A DNA stretch of 64,000 bases, from assembly GCA_964494625.1 (NCBI GenBank), contig CAZBRT010000001.1:310001-374000 (forward strand). The letters are read 5' to 3'. The notes under the pieces were generated by a model. The model made no database searches, had not been told where the DNA came from, and worked only from the letters and a program-made list of their open reading frames with translations. How positions within the stretch are numbered: position 1 is the stretch's first letter; every line of letters begins with the position of its first letter. Made by a program: the position numbers and the translations under genes. The DNA is from UBA2784 sp964494625 (GTDB lineage Bacteria; Pseudomonadota; Alphaproteobacteria; Micropepsales; Micropepsaceae). Below, piece after piece: positions 17,601 through 26,136 of this stretch.

Positions 17601-19178
17601 CTTGTCGGAGAGCACCGCCAGCGGCGTGTCGTCGCCCATTGAACCGATGGCTTCCTTGGCTTCATCCGCCATCGGCTGGAGGATGAGCTCAAGGTCTTCC
17701 ATGCTCATGCCGGCGGCAAGCTGACGGCGGCGCAGATCTCCGCGTTCAAACATGCGCGGCTCGGGGCCGGGGCCGATGATGTCGTCCAGCTCGACAACAT
17801 TCTCGATCCATTGCTCGTAAGGATGCTCGGCGGCGAGCTTGTCCTTGATGCCGCGCTCGTCATAGAAGCGGCCTTCCGCAAGATCGACCGCGATCATCTG
17901 GCCGGGACCGACACGGCCTTTCCTCAGGATGCGGTCCTCGGGCACGGGCACGAGACCTGCTTCCGATCCCACCAGCAGAAGACCATCCTCGGTTACCGCA
18001 TAGCGCATCGGGCGAAGGCCGTTGCGGTCCATGCCGGCGATCACGAAGCGCCCGTCGGTTGCGCAGACAGCGGCCGGGCCATCCCACGGCTCCATCACCG
18101 CGTTGGCATAGGCATACATCGCGCGGTGGGCGGGCGGCATCGACGCCTGGTTCTTGGACCAGGCTTCCGGCATCAGCACGATCTTGGCCATCGGCGCAGA
18201 GCGGCCCGCCCGCACCAGCGTCTCGAACACGGCATCAAGTGCTGCCGAATCCGACGAGCCGGGCTGGATGATCGGCTTGATCGCATCGCCATGGGCGCCA
18301 AAGGCAGCCGACGCCATCTTGATCTCGTGGCTCTTCATCCAGTTGGTGTTGCCGCGGATCGTGTTGATCTCGCCATTATGCGCGAGCATGCGGAAAGGAT
18401 GCGCCAGCCACCAGGTCGGAAACGTATTGGTCGAATAACGCTGGTGGAAAATCGCCATGGGCGAGACAAAGCGCTTGTCGGCGAGATCGGGATAGAAGGT
18501 CGAGAGCTGCTCGGCGAGGAACATGCCCTTGTAGATGACCGAGCGGGTCGAGAACGAACAGATGTAGAAATCGCGGATCGCGGCCTCGCGCACGCGTTTT
18601 TCAATCGTGCGGCGGACGATCAGGAGTTCGCGCTCGATCTCCTCCACATCCGCCTTCTGCGGATTGTCGAACATGATCTGTTCGATCTCGGGGCGGGTCG
18701 CATTGGCCTTGTCACCGATGATGGAAATATCCACCGGCACCTGACGCCAGCCATAGATGTAATAGCCGAAACGCAGAAGCTCGCTTTCGACAATGGTGCG
18801 GCAGGCTTCCTGGGCGGCTGAATCGGTGCGCGGCAGGAAGATCATGCCGATCGCAAGCCTTCCCGTCCGCAGGCGGTGACCGGCGCGGGCGACCTGCTCC
18901 TCGAAGAATTCGCGCGGCACCTGCACATGGATGCCCGCACCGTCGCCGGTCTTGCCGTCGGCATCGACGGCACCCCGGTGCCACACGCATTTCAGCGCGT
19001 TGATGGCGGCTTCGACCACATCGCGACGCGGCTTGCCGTCGAGCGAAGCGACAAGACCGACGCCGCAGGCATCGTGCTCGTCGCGCGGATCATAGGCATG
19101 CGAGGTTTCGAGCAATTCGCGGTTCTCAAGGAAGCGCGCGATCTCGGCCTCGCCGGCATTTCCGGGCTTTCTGCTCAT
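14625..19178 (-). CDS. gltB: Glutamate synthase (NADPH) large subunit
   Basis: The 1517-residue alpha subunit of GOGAT. The class II glutaminase domain starts after a 37-residue propeptide: DEHDACGVGLVAS gives the N-terminal nucleophile C38. The central and FMN domains follow, with the 3Fe-4S cysteines in CIMVRQCHSNTCPVGIC, and the GXGXG beta-helix at the C-terminus (GSAGQSLGAFA, GATAGKLYAAGQAGERFG). The enzyme moves the glutamine amide to 2-oxoglutarate, giving two glutamates. The open frame continues far upstream into gltD, but the Met 4 bp after gltD, 37 residues before the catalytic Cys, is the real start. It forms an operon with gltD. Confidence 0.96.
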   Translation of the reverse strand: MSRKPGNAGEAEIARFLENRELLETSHAYDPRDEHDACGVGLVASLDGKPRRDVVEAAINALKCVWHRGAVDADGKTGDGAGIHVQVPREFFEEQVARAGHRLRTGRLAIGMIFLPRTDSAAQEACRTIVESELLRFGYYIYGWRQVPVDISIIGDKANATRPEIEQIMFDNPQKADVEEIERELLIVRRTIEKRVREAAIRDFYICSFSTRSVIYKGMFLAEQLSTFYPDLADKRFVSPMAIFHQRYSTNTFPTWWLAHPFRMLAHNGEINTIRGNTNWMKSHEIKMASAAFGAHGDAIKPIIQPGSSDSAALDAVFETLVRAGRSAPMAKIVLMPEAWSKNQASMPPAHRAMYAYANAVMEPWDGPAAVCATDGRFVIAGMDRNGLRPMRYAVTEDGLLLVGSEAGLVPVPEDRILRKGRVGPGQMIAVDLAEGRFYDERGIKDKLAAEHPYEQWIENVVELDDIIGPGPEPRMFERGDLRRRQLAAGMSMEDLELILQPMADEAKEAIGSMGDDTPLAVLSDKYRPLSHYFRQNFSQVTNPPIDSLREARVMSLRTRFRNLGNVLAQDESQTEVFTLEGPVISTGMYDRMKQHLEGRFYEIDCVFDLEGPGKADPNAMRDALNRIRSEAADAVSQGYTHLILTDERIGPTKAGLPMILATGGVHAHLVAKGLRTFTSLNVRSAECMDTHYFACLIGAGATTVNAYLSQEAIADRQERGLFGEKALGPCVKSYLDAAHAGLLKIISKMGISVISSYRGGCNFEAVGLSRAMVAEFFPGMQSRISGLGLQGLQEKIVRQHARAFGEDIVTLPVGGLYRQRHNGETHAHSADLIHTLQQAVATDSFTTYKRYAKGVWEMRPVSLRHLMDFRSTSAPVAIEEVESITEIRKRFVTPGMSLGALSPEAHGALNIAMNRIGAKSDSGEGGEDPARFKPQPNGDNMNSAIKQIASGRFGVTAEYLNQCREIEIKVAQGAKPGEGGQLPGFKVTEMIARLRHATPGVTLISPPPHHDIYSIEDLAQLIYDLKQINPVARVCVKLVASSGIGTIAAGVAKAKADVILISGHVGGTGASPQTSIKYAGVPWEMGLTEANQVLTLNNLRHRVTLRTDGGIRTGRDVVMAAMMGAEEFGIGTASLIAMGCIMVRQCHSNTCPVGICTQDAALRGKFTGTPEKVVNLFSFIAEEVREILAALGVRTLNEVIGRTDLLQQVSRGAESLDDLDLNPLLVRADAGPHPRHSTLTGRNEVPDTLDAKIVVDAKSFLEDGEKMQLTYSIRNTDRAIGARTSSHVVRRYGMTGLAPDHLTIRLRGSAGQSLGAFAVQGLKLEVFGEANDYVGKGLSGATIVVRPMTSSKLETNRNTIIGNTVLYGATAGKLYAAGQAGERFGVRNSGALAVVEGCGANGCEYMTGGLAVILGDVGDNFAAGMTGGMAFVFDAGENFAARVNADTVVVRRVASAHWEHVLRTAIADHARETGSRHSARILAGFEMELGRFWQICPKEMLARLEHPLSDRAMAAE

Positions 19179-19182
19179 GGTC

Positions 19183-20625
19183 CTACTCCGCCGCCAGTTT
19201 CGCGGCACTTTGCCGGGCCAACGCCTTGTCGATGGCGCGGGCGGCATCGCGCCCGTCGCGGATCGCCCAGACAACAAGCGAGGCGCCGCGTACGATATCG
19301 CCAGCCGCATAGACGCCCGGCAGTGTCGTCTCCTTGCTGCGCGGATCGGCCTTGATGGTGCCTGAAGGCGAAAGAGCAAGGGCTTCCATGCCGAACATCG
19401 CGGTCGCATCTTCCGGCTCGAAGCCCAGCGCCTCGATGACAAGATCGGCGGCAAGGGTGAAGTCGGAGTTGGGAACTTCCTCAGGCGTCTGGCGCATGCT
19501 GGCGTCGGCCAGGCCCAACCGCATGCGGTGGGCGCGCACGGCCTCGACCTTTCCTTTGCCCATGATCTCGCGCGGCGCGGAGAGCCAGATGAATTCGACG
19601 CCCTCCTCCTCGGCATTGGCGACTTCACGCAGCGAGCCCGGCATGTTGGCACGGTCGCGGCGATAAAGGCACGAGACGGATGACGCTCCCTGCCGCACCG
19701 CCGTGCGCACACAATCCATCGCCGTATCGCCGCCGCCGATGACGACAACCCGCTTGCCGCCGGCATCGAGAAGGCCATTGGCAAGATCAGGCACGGCATC
19801 GCCAAGGCCTGCACGGTTGGACGCGGTGAGATAGCGCATGGCCGGCACGATTTGCGGCAAATTGCTGCCGGGCAGGTCGAGCGCACGCGCCTTGTAGACG
19901 CCGGTTGCGATCAGCATCGCATCGTGTCGGCTGCGCAGATCAGCGAAAGCGTGGGTGCGGCCGATCTCGGCATTGCGATGGAAGTGGATGCCGGCCGCCT
20001 CCAGACGCCTTGTGCGGCGCTGGACCACGTCCTTTTCCAGTTTGAAGTTCGGAATGCCGTAGATCAGCAGTCCGCCCGCGCGGTCATAGCGGTCATAGAC
20101 ATGAACCTCGTGGCCCTTGCGGCGAAGTTCTTCGGCGGCGGCAAGCCCGGCGGGGCCAGCGCCGATGATGCCGACAGAGCGGCCGGTGGGTTTGCCCGCC
20201 GCGACGGGCTTTACCCAACCCTTCGTCCATGCGGTTTCGGTGATGTATTTTTCGACCGCACCGATCGTCACAGTGCCGTGGCCGGATTGTTCGATGACGC
20301 AATTGCCTTCGCACAGACGATCCTGCGGACAGATGCGGCCGCAAATCTCCGGCATGTTGTTGGTGGCGGATGAAAGCTCATAGGCCTCTTCAAGGCGGCC
20401 TTCTGCTGTCAGCTTCAACCAGTCCGGGATGTTGTTGTGGAGCGGACAATGGACCTGACAAAAGGGAACGCCGCATTGCGAGCAGCGACTCGCCTGCGCC
20501 TCGGCCTTGGCTGCAATGAACTCGCCATAGATTTCATGGAAGTCGCCCTTGCGCGACGACGCCTCGCGCTTGTCGGGCATGACCCGGGCGAGGCCCGTGA
20601 ATTTCAGCATTTTCTCGCCAGCCAT
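19183..20625 (-). CDS. gltD: Glutamate synthase small subunit
   Basis: The 480-residue beta subunit of GOGAT, an FAD and NADPH-binding electron-transfer flavoprotein. The two 4Fe-4S cysteine groups are C48, C51, C56 and C60 in CSQCGVPFCQVHC and the set in CGRICPQDRLCEGNC. The FAD site is GIIGAGPAGLAAAEELRRKG and the NADPH site VVVIGGGDTAMDCVRTA. Electrons pass from NADPH to the FMN of GltB. A second in-frame ATG lies 9 bp upstream. The gltD-gltB order with a 4-bp gap means coupled translation. Confidence 0.95.
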   Translation of the reverse strand: MAGEKMLKFTGLARVMPDKREASSRKGDFHEIYGEFIAAKAEAQASRCSQCGVPFCQVHCPLHNNIPDWLKLTAEGRLEEAYELSSATNNMPEICGRICPQDRLCEGNCVIEQSGHGTVTIGAVEKYITETAWTKGWVKPVAAGKPTGRSVGIIGAGPAGLAAAEELRRKGHEVHVYDRYDRAGGLLIYGIPNFKLEKDVVQRRTRRLEAAGIHFHRNAEIGRTHAFADLRSRHDAMLIATGVYKARALDLPGSNLPQIVPAMRYLTASNRAGLGDAVPDLANGLLDAGGKRVVVIGGGDTAMDCVRTAVRQGASSVSCLYRRDRANMPGSLREVANAEEEGVEFIWLSAPREIMGKGKVEAVRAHRMRLGLADASMRQTPEEVPNSDFTLAADLVIEALGFEPEDATAMFGMEALALSPSGTIKADPRSKETTLPGVYAAGDIVRGASLVVWAIRDGRDAARAIDKALARQSAAKLAAE

Positions 20626-20727
20626 GGGGAGCATCCCGATTCTGCAATAAAATTGCGGATGATCGGTATATGCGAAAGAAAATGATCCGAAAAGCCGTAA
20701 TCCGTCGCTTAGGACAGATATATTGTC

Positions 20728-21639
20728 TCATTTACGCGTCGTTAGCCAAGCGGTCTGCGCGAAAAGGCGTCGGCGAACTCTATTTATGTCCGAAATGAGA
20801 CTATCTCTCAATCGCCTGATCTTGCTGAGGAAATTTTCAATCATGAGGTGAAGGCGGTCCGGCGCCTCCAGACTGGGGAGATGGGCGGTTCCGGGAATCT
20901 GCTTCAGCTCAGCTCCGGGAATGGCTGCGGCAATCATCTCGCTGATCCGATGCTTGACCCAGAGATCAAGCGGCGAAGTGACAACAAGGGCAGGCATTTT
21001 CAGTCCGCCCAGATGCGGATAGGCGCCCGGGGGCGGGCGCTCATGGCGGAGCGGCGGATGCACCAGCGCCCGTCCATTCATGTCGAGAAAAAGCGCGCGC
21101 GCAGCACCGCCCACCCTGCCCGGCTTCTCAAACGGGCCATCGAGCCAGAGCTGCGCTTCCAGTTCATTGAGGCGCGCGATGTCTCCGGCCCTTGAAGCCT
21201 CTTCCATCGCCGCCATCAACGCCACTGGCCGATGCGCGCTATCATCGGGTTTGGCTACGCCGCTGACCGCCGCATTGATGAGCACAAGCCCCGCAACGCG
21301 CGCGGGATGCGTGACCGACACATCGAGTGCCACCATGCCGCCCATGGAACAGCCCACCAGCACGGCCCTTTCCATGCCCAGACCTTCCATGACGGAAAGC
21401 GTGTCGCTGATGGCGTCAAACGGCTCGTCCGGCGATTGCGTCAGTCCGAAGCCGCGCCGGTCAAAGGCGGCAACATGATGGGTGGGCGCAAGCAGGCGCA
21501 TGGTCTCGCGCCACATGCGGCTGTCGCAAACGCCGGCATGAAGGAAAAGGACCGGCACGCCCGATGCGCCGCCGTGCTGGACGTGCAGTCGTGCACCGCC
21601 CGCTTCAATGAGCCGGGGATCAAACAGGTTCTCCGACAT
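20728..21639 (-). CDS. Alpha/beta-fold hydrolase
   Basis: A 303-residue alpha/beta hydrolase with the nucleophile elbow LVGCSMGGMVALDV (Ser within GCSMGG), oxyanion-hole segment LFLHAGVCDSRMW, an acid in SPLDLWVKHR and a His in GTAHLPSLEAP. Such proteins hydrolyse esters, lactones or similar bonds; the substrate cannot be told. The last 30 residues (IRRLRDSLISDINRVRRRLFAQTAWL) form a basic tail beyond the usual domain end, and the DNA there is more AT-rich, so the C-terminus may have been altered by a small rearrangement. An inverted repeat GTCTCATTT/AAATGAGAC spans the stop codon. It is divergent from uppP. Confidence 0.82.
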   Translation of the reverse strand: MSENLFDPRLIEAGGARLHVQHGGASGVPVLFLHAGVCDSRMWRETMRLLAPTHHVAAFDRRGFGLTQSPDEPFDAISDTLSVMEGLGMERAVLVGCSMGGMVALDVSVTHPARVAGLVLINAAVSGVAKPDDSAHRPVALMAAMEEASRAGDIARLNELEAQLWLDGPFEKPGRVGGAARALFLDMNGRALVHPPLRHERPPPGAYPHLGGLKMPALVVTSPLDLWVKHRISEMIAAAIPGAELKQIPGTAHLPSLEAPDRLHLMIENFLSKIRRLRDSLISDINRVRRRLFAQTAWLTTRK

Positions 21640-21750
21640 GCAATCCTCCCGCCTGCGCCGCGCCAGAGATCCGCAATTGGCATTTTACCGCGAATGGGGC
21701 AAGGATCGCGCCTTGCCTTCCAGCCGTGACGACATCCAAGCGGGGCTTTT

Positions 21751-22551
21751 GTGCTTGAGCAATATTTTCTTGCGCTGATCCTTGGACTCATCCAGGGGCT
21801 TACCGAATTCATTCCGGTATCATCGACCGGGCATCTCATTTTCTTCGCCGACATTCTCGGCTTTACCGGCACGCCCAATCACGCCTTCGAGGTGATGATC
21901 CAGCTGGGGTCGATCCTGGCTGTCGTCGTCATCTATTTCGAGAAATTGTGGAAGGTGACGGTGACGCTGCCGAGCGATCCGGCCTCGCGGCGGTTTGCAC
22001 TCGGCCTCATCCTTGCATTCGTGCCGGCCGCGATCGCGGGGCTTCTGCTGCACGATGTCATCAAGAGCGTGCTTTATGATCCCGTGCTTGTCGCCATCAT
22101 GCTGATCGTTGGCGGCGTCGCGATCCTTGTGATCGAACGCGTCGTGAAAACGCCGCGCCATCTTTCCGCCGACCATCTGCCGTTGCGCACGACGCTGGGC
22201 ATCGGCGTTTTCCAGGCCTTGGCGCTCATTCCCGGCGTGTCGCGGTCGGGTGCGACCATCATGGGCGCGCTTCTGATCGGGGTGGAGCGCCGGGCGGCGG
22301 CGGAGTTCTCTTTCTTCCTTGCGATCCCGACCATGCTCGCTGCGTTTTCCTATGACCTTTATAAAGGCTGGGGAGAATTCACGACGGACTCGCTGGGCCT
22401 CATTGCTGCGGGCTTCGTGATGGCCTTCATTTCGGCATGGATCGTCGTGCGCGCGCTGCTCGGCTTTGTTTCGCGCCACGGCTTTGCCCCGTTTGCGTGG
22501 TACCGCATCATCATCGGTGGCGCGATGCTGGCCGTGTTGTGGAGCGCGTGA
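21751..22551 (+). CDS. uppP: Undecaprenyl-diphosphatase
   Basis: A 266-residue polytopic membrane enzyme of the BacA/UppP family that dephosphorylates undecaprenyl diphosphate, recycling the lipid carrier for peptidoglycan and polysaccharide synthesis. The active-site motifs are GLTEFIPVSSTGHLI near the N-terminus and ALIPGVSRSGATIMGALL near residue 165. Eight or so helices are visible. It starts with GTG; no ATG fits before the first motif. The following RNase T2 gene begins 3 bp after the stop, so the two are probably co-transcribed. Confidence 0.95.
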   Translation: MLEQYFLALILGLIQGLTEFIPVSSTGHLIFFADILGFTGTPNHAFEVMIQLGSILAVVVIYFEKLWKVTVTLPSDPASRRFALGLILAFVPAAIAGLLLHDVIKSVLYDPVLVAIMLIVGGVAILVIERVVKTPRHLSADHLPLRTTLGIGVFQALALIPGVSRSGATIMGALLIGVERRAAAEFSFFLAIPTMLAAFSYDLYKGWGEFTTDSLGLIAAGFVMAFISAWIVVRALLGFVSRHGFAPFAWYRIIIGGAMLAVLWSA

Positions 22552-22554
22552 TCC

Positions 22555-23316
22555 ATGCCTGACCGCAATCAATGGACGACGCTGGCGCTGGTCGGGCTTG
22601 CGGCCCTTCTGGGCACGCTGCAATTGCTGGGCGTCGGGCCGGAAGACGGCGCCAGCGATGACGCGACGCCGCCAGTCGCAGAAACCATCCGGGCCGATGT
22701 GCCGCCAGCCGGTCCCGCTCCTGCCCCACCGGATGAGGCAAGCGGCGATTTCACCTTCTATGTGCTTTCGCTTTCCTGGTCGCCGACCTACTGCGGCAGT
22801 CCGGAAGGCGCGCGCGACCACATGCAATGCAAAGCAGGGCGGCCCTTTGCCTTTGTCGTGCACGGACTCTGGCCGCAGCGCACATCCGACTGGCCGGAGT
22901 TCTGCCCGTCATCCGAGCCCGAGCGCGTGGACAATGCAACCATCGACACCATGCTCGACATCATGCCGAGCCCGGGGCTCATCGGCCATCAATGGCGCAA
23001 GCACGGCACCTGCACGGGCCTTGACCAGCCCGGCTATTTCGCACTGGTGCGGCGCGCCTATGACAGCATCGCCATTCCCCCGCCCTTTCATGTGGTGACG
23101 GATCATCTGACGCTTTCGCCTGCCGAAATCAGGCGCGCTTTCGTGGATGCCAATCCCGGCATGAGCAATGCGATGCTGACGGTTACCTGCAGCGACCGGC
23201 AACTTGACGAAGTGCGCATCTGTCTCTCGCGTGATCTTTCGCCAGTGACGTGCTCGGCCTCTGTCACGCGCGCCGCCTGCCGTCGCGACCGCGTGACCTT
23301 GCCGCCGGTGAGGTAG
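22555..23316 (+). CDS. Ribonuclease T2 family protein
   Basis: A 253-residue secreted or membrane-anchored protein: N-terminal hydrophobic segment (residues about 8-25), a Pro/Ala-rich linker, then an RNase T2 domain. The two conserved active-site segments are present, FVVHGLWPQ (CAS I) and GHQWRKHGTC (CAS II). In CAS II the residue after the first His is Gln, while many family members have the acid-base Glu there. Cysteines for disulfides are present. RNase T2 enzymes cut RNA in the periplasm or outside the cell. The tight spacing after uppP suggests one transcript, though no functional link is obvious. Confidence 0.88.
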   Translation: MPDRNQWTTLALVGLAALLGTLQLLGVGPEDGASDDATPPVAETIRADVPPAGPAPAPPDEASGDFTFYVLSLSWSPTYCGSPEGARDHMQCKAGRPFAFVVHGLWPQRTSDWPEFCPSSEPERVDNATIDTMLDIMPSPGLIGHQWRKHGTCTGLDQPGYFALVRRAYDSIAIPPPFHVVTDHLTLSPAEIRRAFVDANPGMSNAMLTVTCSDRQLDEVRICLSRDLSPVTCSASVTRAACRRDRVTLPPVR

Positions 23317-23320
23317 GGGG

Positions 23321-23497
23321 GAGAACGTTCTCTTGTGCCTCCCCTTTGATAAAAGGGGTGAGCGGAGCGCAAGGACTTGAGTAAGCGTTTGTGAAGCTCA
23401 AGTCCGGCGGGGTTGCGGGACGCTATGCTGAGCTTGGTGATGGTGCCCCCGACCGATTTGCGCGAGAGCGCAAATCTGCCTCCCCCAAGGGGGAGGC
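23321..23497. repeat. Cluster of five palindromes between RNase T2 and DMT genes
   Basis: This short non-coding stretch holds five near-perfect inverted repeats in a row: GAGAACGTTCTC (23321-23332); CCCCTTT/AAAGGGG with a GATA loop (23341-23358); GACTTGAG/CTCAAGTC (23374-23404); GATTTGCGC/GCGCAAATC with a GAGA loop (23455-23476); and GCCTCCCCC/GGGGGAGGC (23478-23497). Such density suggests a repetitive extragenic palindromic element or a bidirectional termination zone for two convergent operons. A similar CCCCTTTGA hairpin is found after the LpoA-like gene. Confidence 0.7.
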
Positions 23498-23521
23498 GAA
23501 AGTGGATCGCTTGAGGTCCCC

Positions 23522-24451
23522 TCACCTGCCCAGCATCAACACCGCAATGCCGGAAGCCAGCACGGCCACGCCCGCAATTTCGCGCTGCGTGGCGCGTTCC
23601 TGGAAGAAAAGCCGCGCGATCAGGAAACTGAAAACAAGCTCCACAAGACCAAGCGTGCGGACATGGGCAACACTTTCAATCGCCATCGCCACAAACCAGC
23701 CGATCGAGGCGAGCGTGCCCGTGGCACCGGCAAACAATCCCACGCGCCAGGCGCGCATGATCGCTGCAAATGATCCCCGCTCGCGCCATAAAAGCCAGGC
23801 GCCCAGCATCACGACCTGAATGGCAAGCGTTGCGACCAGCGCCTCGGCCGCCGGCATCAAGGGTTCCTGCCCGCCCAGCGAAAGATTGGCGCCGCGCACC
23901 GCCACGCCCGCAACCGCAAACGACGCGCCCGACAGAAGACCATAGAGCGCGCTCTTCTCGCGCATGCCCGCCAGCATGAGCCGCATTGGATGACCTTCGC
24001 CCCGCATGCTCATCATCAGAACGCCCAAGGTCGCCAGCGCAATCGCCGCCGCCCCACCCCATGAAATGGCGCTGCCGAGCACGAGAAGTTCAAACATGGC
24101 CGCCTGCACGACATCGGTCTTTGACCAGGCGACGCCGACCGCAAAATTGCGCGCCGCGAGCGCAAGGAGAAGAAACCGCGTGCCGAAAATCTGGCCCGCC
24201 GCAATCAGGCTGATGAAGATCATCGCCTCGCCCGTGAGCGGCAGAAAGGCGCGATCAAAGGTGCCGTGCAGCAGGAACATCCATGCAACGGCCAACGGCA
24301 GCGCAAAGAGGTAGCGCACGTAAGTCGCCGCGTCGGTCGAGAGCGTGCGGCCGAGATGGCGCTGGGCGGCCGTGCGCAGCGCCAGCATCAGCGCCGCCAT
24401 GATGGTGAGCGCGATCCAGAGCCATTCAGGCAGCGTTTCAGGCGCGGGCAA
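23522..24451 (-). CDS. EamA/DMT-family transporter
   Basis: A 309-residue inner-membrane protein with ten predicted helices in two repeats of five, as in the drug/metabolite transporter superfamily. The second EamA repeat starts near residue 165 (KSALYGLLSGASFAVAGVAVRGANLSL) and ends with RLFFQERATQREIAGVAVLASGIAVLML, typical of the family. Substrates range from amino acids to small drugs and cannot be predicted. Its start overlaps the end of the NDUFA9-like gene by 14 bp, so it is the downstream gene of that operon. Confidence 0.85.
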   Translation of the reverse strand: MPAPETLPEWLWIALTIMAALMLALRTAAQRHLGRTLSTDAATYVRYLFALPLAVAWMFLLHGTFDRAFLPLTGEAMIFISLIAAGQIFGTRFLLLALAARNFAVGVAWSKTDVVQAAMFELLVLGSAISWGGAAAIALATLGVLMMSMRGEGHPMRLMLAGMREKSALYGLLSGASFAVAGVAVRGANLSLGGQEPLMPAAEALVATLAIQVVMLGAWLLWRERGSFAAIMRAWRVGLFAGATGTLASIGWFVAMAIESVAHVRTLGLVELVFSFLIARLFFQERATQREIAGVAVLASGIAVLMLGR

Positions 24452-25382
24452 ACTGGCCCGTGCGGCGGAAGCGCCAGAGATATTCCGGCAGATAGAGTTC
24501 CAGGGCCGCAGGCGTCAGTCCGAGATCGCGCAACGTGAGCGCGCCCTCGCCCACCACATTGTCGGACTTCAGGAGACGGATCTGGTCCATCGTGACAATG
24601 GGGTTGGGCAGGATGCCCATGACCGCCGCATTGAGCGTGCCGACAAAGAAGGGCAGCGGTACAAGCAGGCGCTTGCGCCCCGTTTCCTTCAGGATCAGCT
24701 CCATCAATTCGCGGAACGTGAAGACCTGCGGGCCGCCGAGCTCATAGGTTTTGCCGCGCGTTGCGTCACGCGCAAGCGCCGTTACCACCGCATCGGCGAC
24801 ATCGCCCACATAAACTGGCTGGAAGCGCGTCTTGCCGCCGCCGTAAAGCGGCAATGCGGGGATGAACCGTGCATAGGCTGCAAAGCGGCTGAAAAATCCG
24901 TCATCGGGTCCGAACACAAGCGACGGGCGAAGGATCGTTGCCCCCTCAAACGCGCGGGACAAAGCATCCTCACCATGCGCCTTTGAGCGCGCATAATGCG
25001 ACGGCGAGGAGGCATCCGCACCGATGGCCGACAGATGCACGACGCGCTTGGCGCCTGCCTTTGCTGCTTCCTCGCCGATGGTGCCGGGGGCGATGCCGTG
25101 GAGCGCGTCGAATTTCTGGCCGCCGCCGGATTGATGAAGCACGCCCGTCAGATTGATCGCGGCATCGGCACCTTCCATCACGCGTGCGACGCTGTCGGCA
25201 TCGTTGACGTTCACCTTGAAGAGCTGGATCTGGCCGACATCGCCCATCGGCCGCAGGAAGTGGGCGGTTTCGGGATGGCGGACCGCCACACGCACGCGCG
25301 CACCGGTGCGGGCGAGCTTTCGCATCAGATGACGCCCGATGAACCCGGAGCCGCCAAAGACAGTGACGATCTGGCCGCGCAT
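24438..25382 (-). CDS. NAD(P)-binding protein, NDUFA9-like complex I family
   Basis: A 314-residue atypical SDR protein with the Rossmann motif VTVFGGSGFIGRHLMRKL at the N-terminus and internal HLSAIGADASSPSHYARSKAHGED and ATILRPSLVFGPDDGFFSRFA, the pattern of the NDUFA9/complex-I-associated subfamily. In alphaproteobacteria such proteins are related to the NDUFA9 supernumerary subunit of respiratory complex I, but quinone-biosynthesis chaperone roles are also known for relatives. The start MRGQIVTV is preferred over an upstream TTG or ATG. It overlaps the DMT transporter gene by 14 bp. Confidence 0.85.
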   Translation of the reverse strand: MRGQIVTVFGGSGFIGRHLMRKLARTGARVRVAVRHPETAHFLRPMGDVGQIQLFKVNVNDADSVARVMEGADAAINLTGVLHQSGGGQKFDALHGIAPGTIGEEAAKAGAKRVVHLSAIGADASSPSHYARSKAHGEDALSRAFEGATILRPSLVFGPDDGFFSRFAAYARFIPALPLYGGGKTRFQPVYVGDVADAVVTALARDATRGKTYELGGPQVFTFRELMELILKETGRKRLLVPLPFFVGTLNAAVMGILPNPIVTMDQIRLLKSDNVVGEGALTLRDLGLTPAALELYLPEYLWRFRRTGQFARA

Positions 25383-25490
25383 GAAATTCCCCGTGCTGCA
25401 TGGTGCCGAATACACCCTCAATAGCCCAAGCGGCCCCACGGGTTAAGGGGGCAGGATGGCGCGGGGGGGCCGGTTCTTTCCCGACAGTTC

Positions 25491-25519
25491 TTGACGGGGA
25501 GCACCGCCTCCTCTATCGA
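25491..25519 (+). promoter_or_regulatory. Candidate promoter of tRNA-Leu
   Basis: TTGACG (five of six matches to the -35 consensus) is followed by 17 bp and TATCGA. This would start transcription about 20 bp before the mature tRNA 5' end, a usual distance for a leader trimmed by RNase P. Confidence 0.55.
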
Positions 25520-25544
25520 AGCCGCCTTCCGCTGAAACACGCGG

Positions 25545-25629
<85 letters not shown>

Positions 25630-25677
25630 TTTTCCGGGCGCTGTTCGGGCGCCGCTGCATTTCATCTCCGCGCAGCT

Positions 25678-26136
25678 TCAGCCGCTGATGTTCGGCAGGG
25701 GGCGACGGCCAATGCGCTCCACAAAACTGCGCCAGACATGGCCCCATGGAATGATGGCCGCGAACAGGAACGGCCCGCTTCCGATTGCAAGCAAATCCTC
25801 CGAAAGCTGTGGCCGCATTTCTCCGGCAAGCCATTGCGGCAGGCCATAGATGCAGAGCCAGATCGACTTCCAGAAAAATTCAAACAGGAATAGCGGCAGC
25901 ATCAGCAGCGGACGGCGCACACCGAAGAAGCTGCAAACCCACAATCCGGCCAGCATGCTCTGCGACATCCCCCGCTGCGACAATTCCGCATCAACAAGCA
26001 CCGGCAAGACCATGAAAAAGCCGGCACAGGCCCAGACGAGAAACATGGCGCGCAGGACTTCAATCCGCCAGCGGGCGACGGGGGTTGGGGCGAGGGCGGG
26101 CATGGCAGGGTCTTCTCTTTTTGTGTGGGCAGACAT
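25678..26136 (-). CDS. Small membrane protein, paralogue of the 28448 gene
   Basis: A 152-residue protein with about four membrane helices. Its core RRPLLMLPLFLFEFFWKSI, then LCIYGLPQWLAGEMRP and IPWGHVWRSFV, aligns by eye with RYPLQMLPLLMFEIGWKAF, LAYGLPLWLSDKM and VPWTYLWRQYV of the protein encoded at 28448, so the two are paralogues. I do not recognise the family. The chosen start MSAHTKRED avoids a Ser/Arg-rich upstream extension; a Met 11 residues later is possible. It lies 73 bp downstream of the XRE gene on the same strand and may be part of its transcript. Confidence 0.72.
   Translation of the reverse strand: MSAHTKREDPAMPALAPTPVARWRIEVLRAMFLVWACAGFFMVLPVLVDAELSQRGMSQSMLAGLWVCSFFGVRRPLLMLPLFLFEFFWKSIWLCIYGLPQWLAGEMRPQLSEDLLAIGSGPFLFAAIIPWGHVWRSFVERIGRRPLPNISG

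Noticed and set aside
19179..19886. N-terminal extension of gltB giving 1753 residues
   Set aside because: The extension is the wrong frame of gltD; the real start lies 37 residues before the catalytic Cys, as in other GltB proteins.
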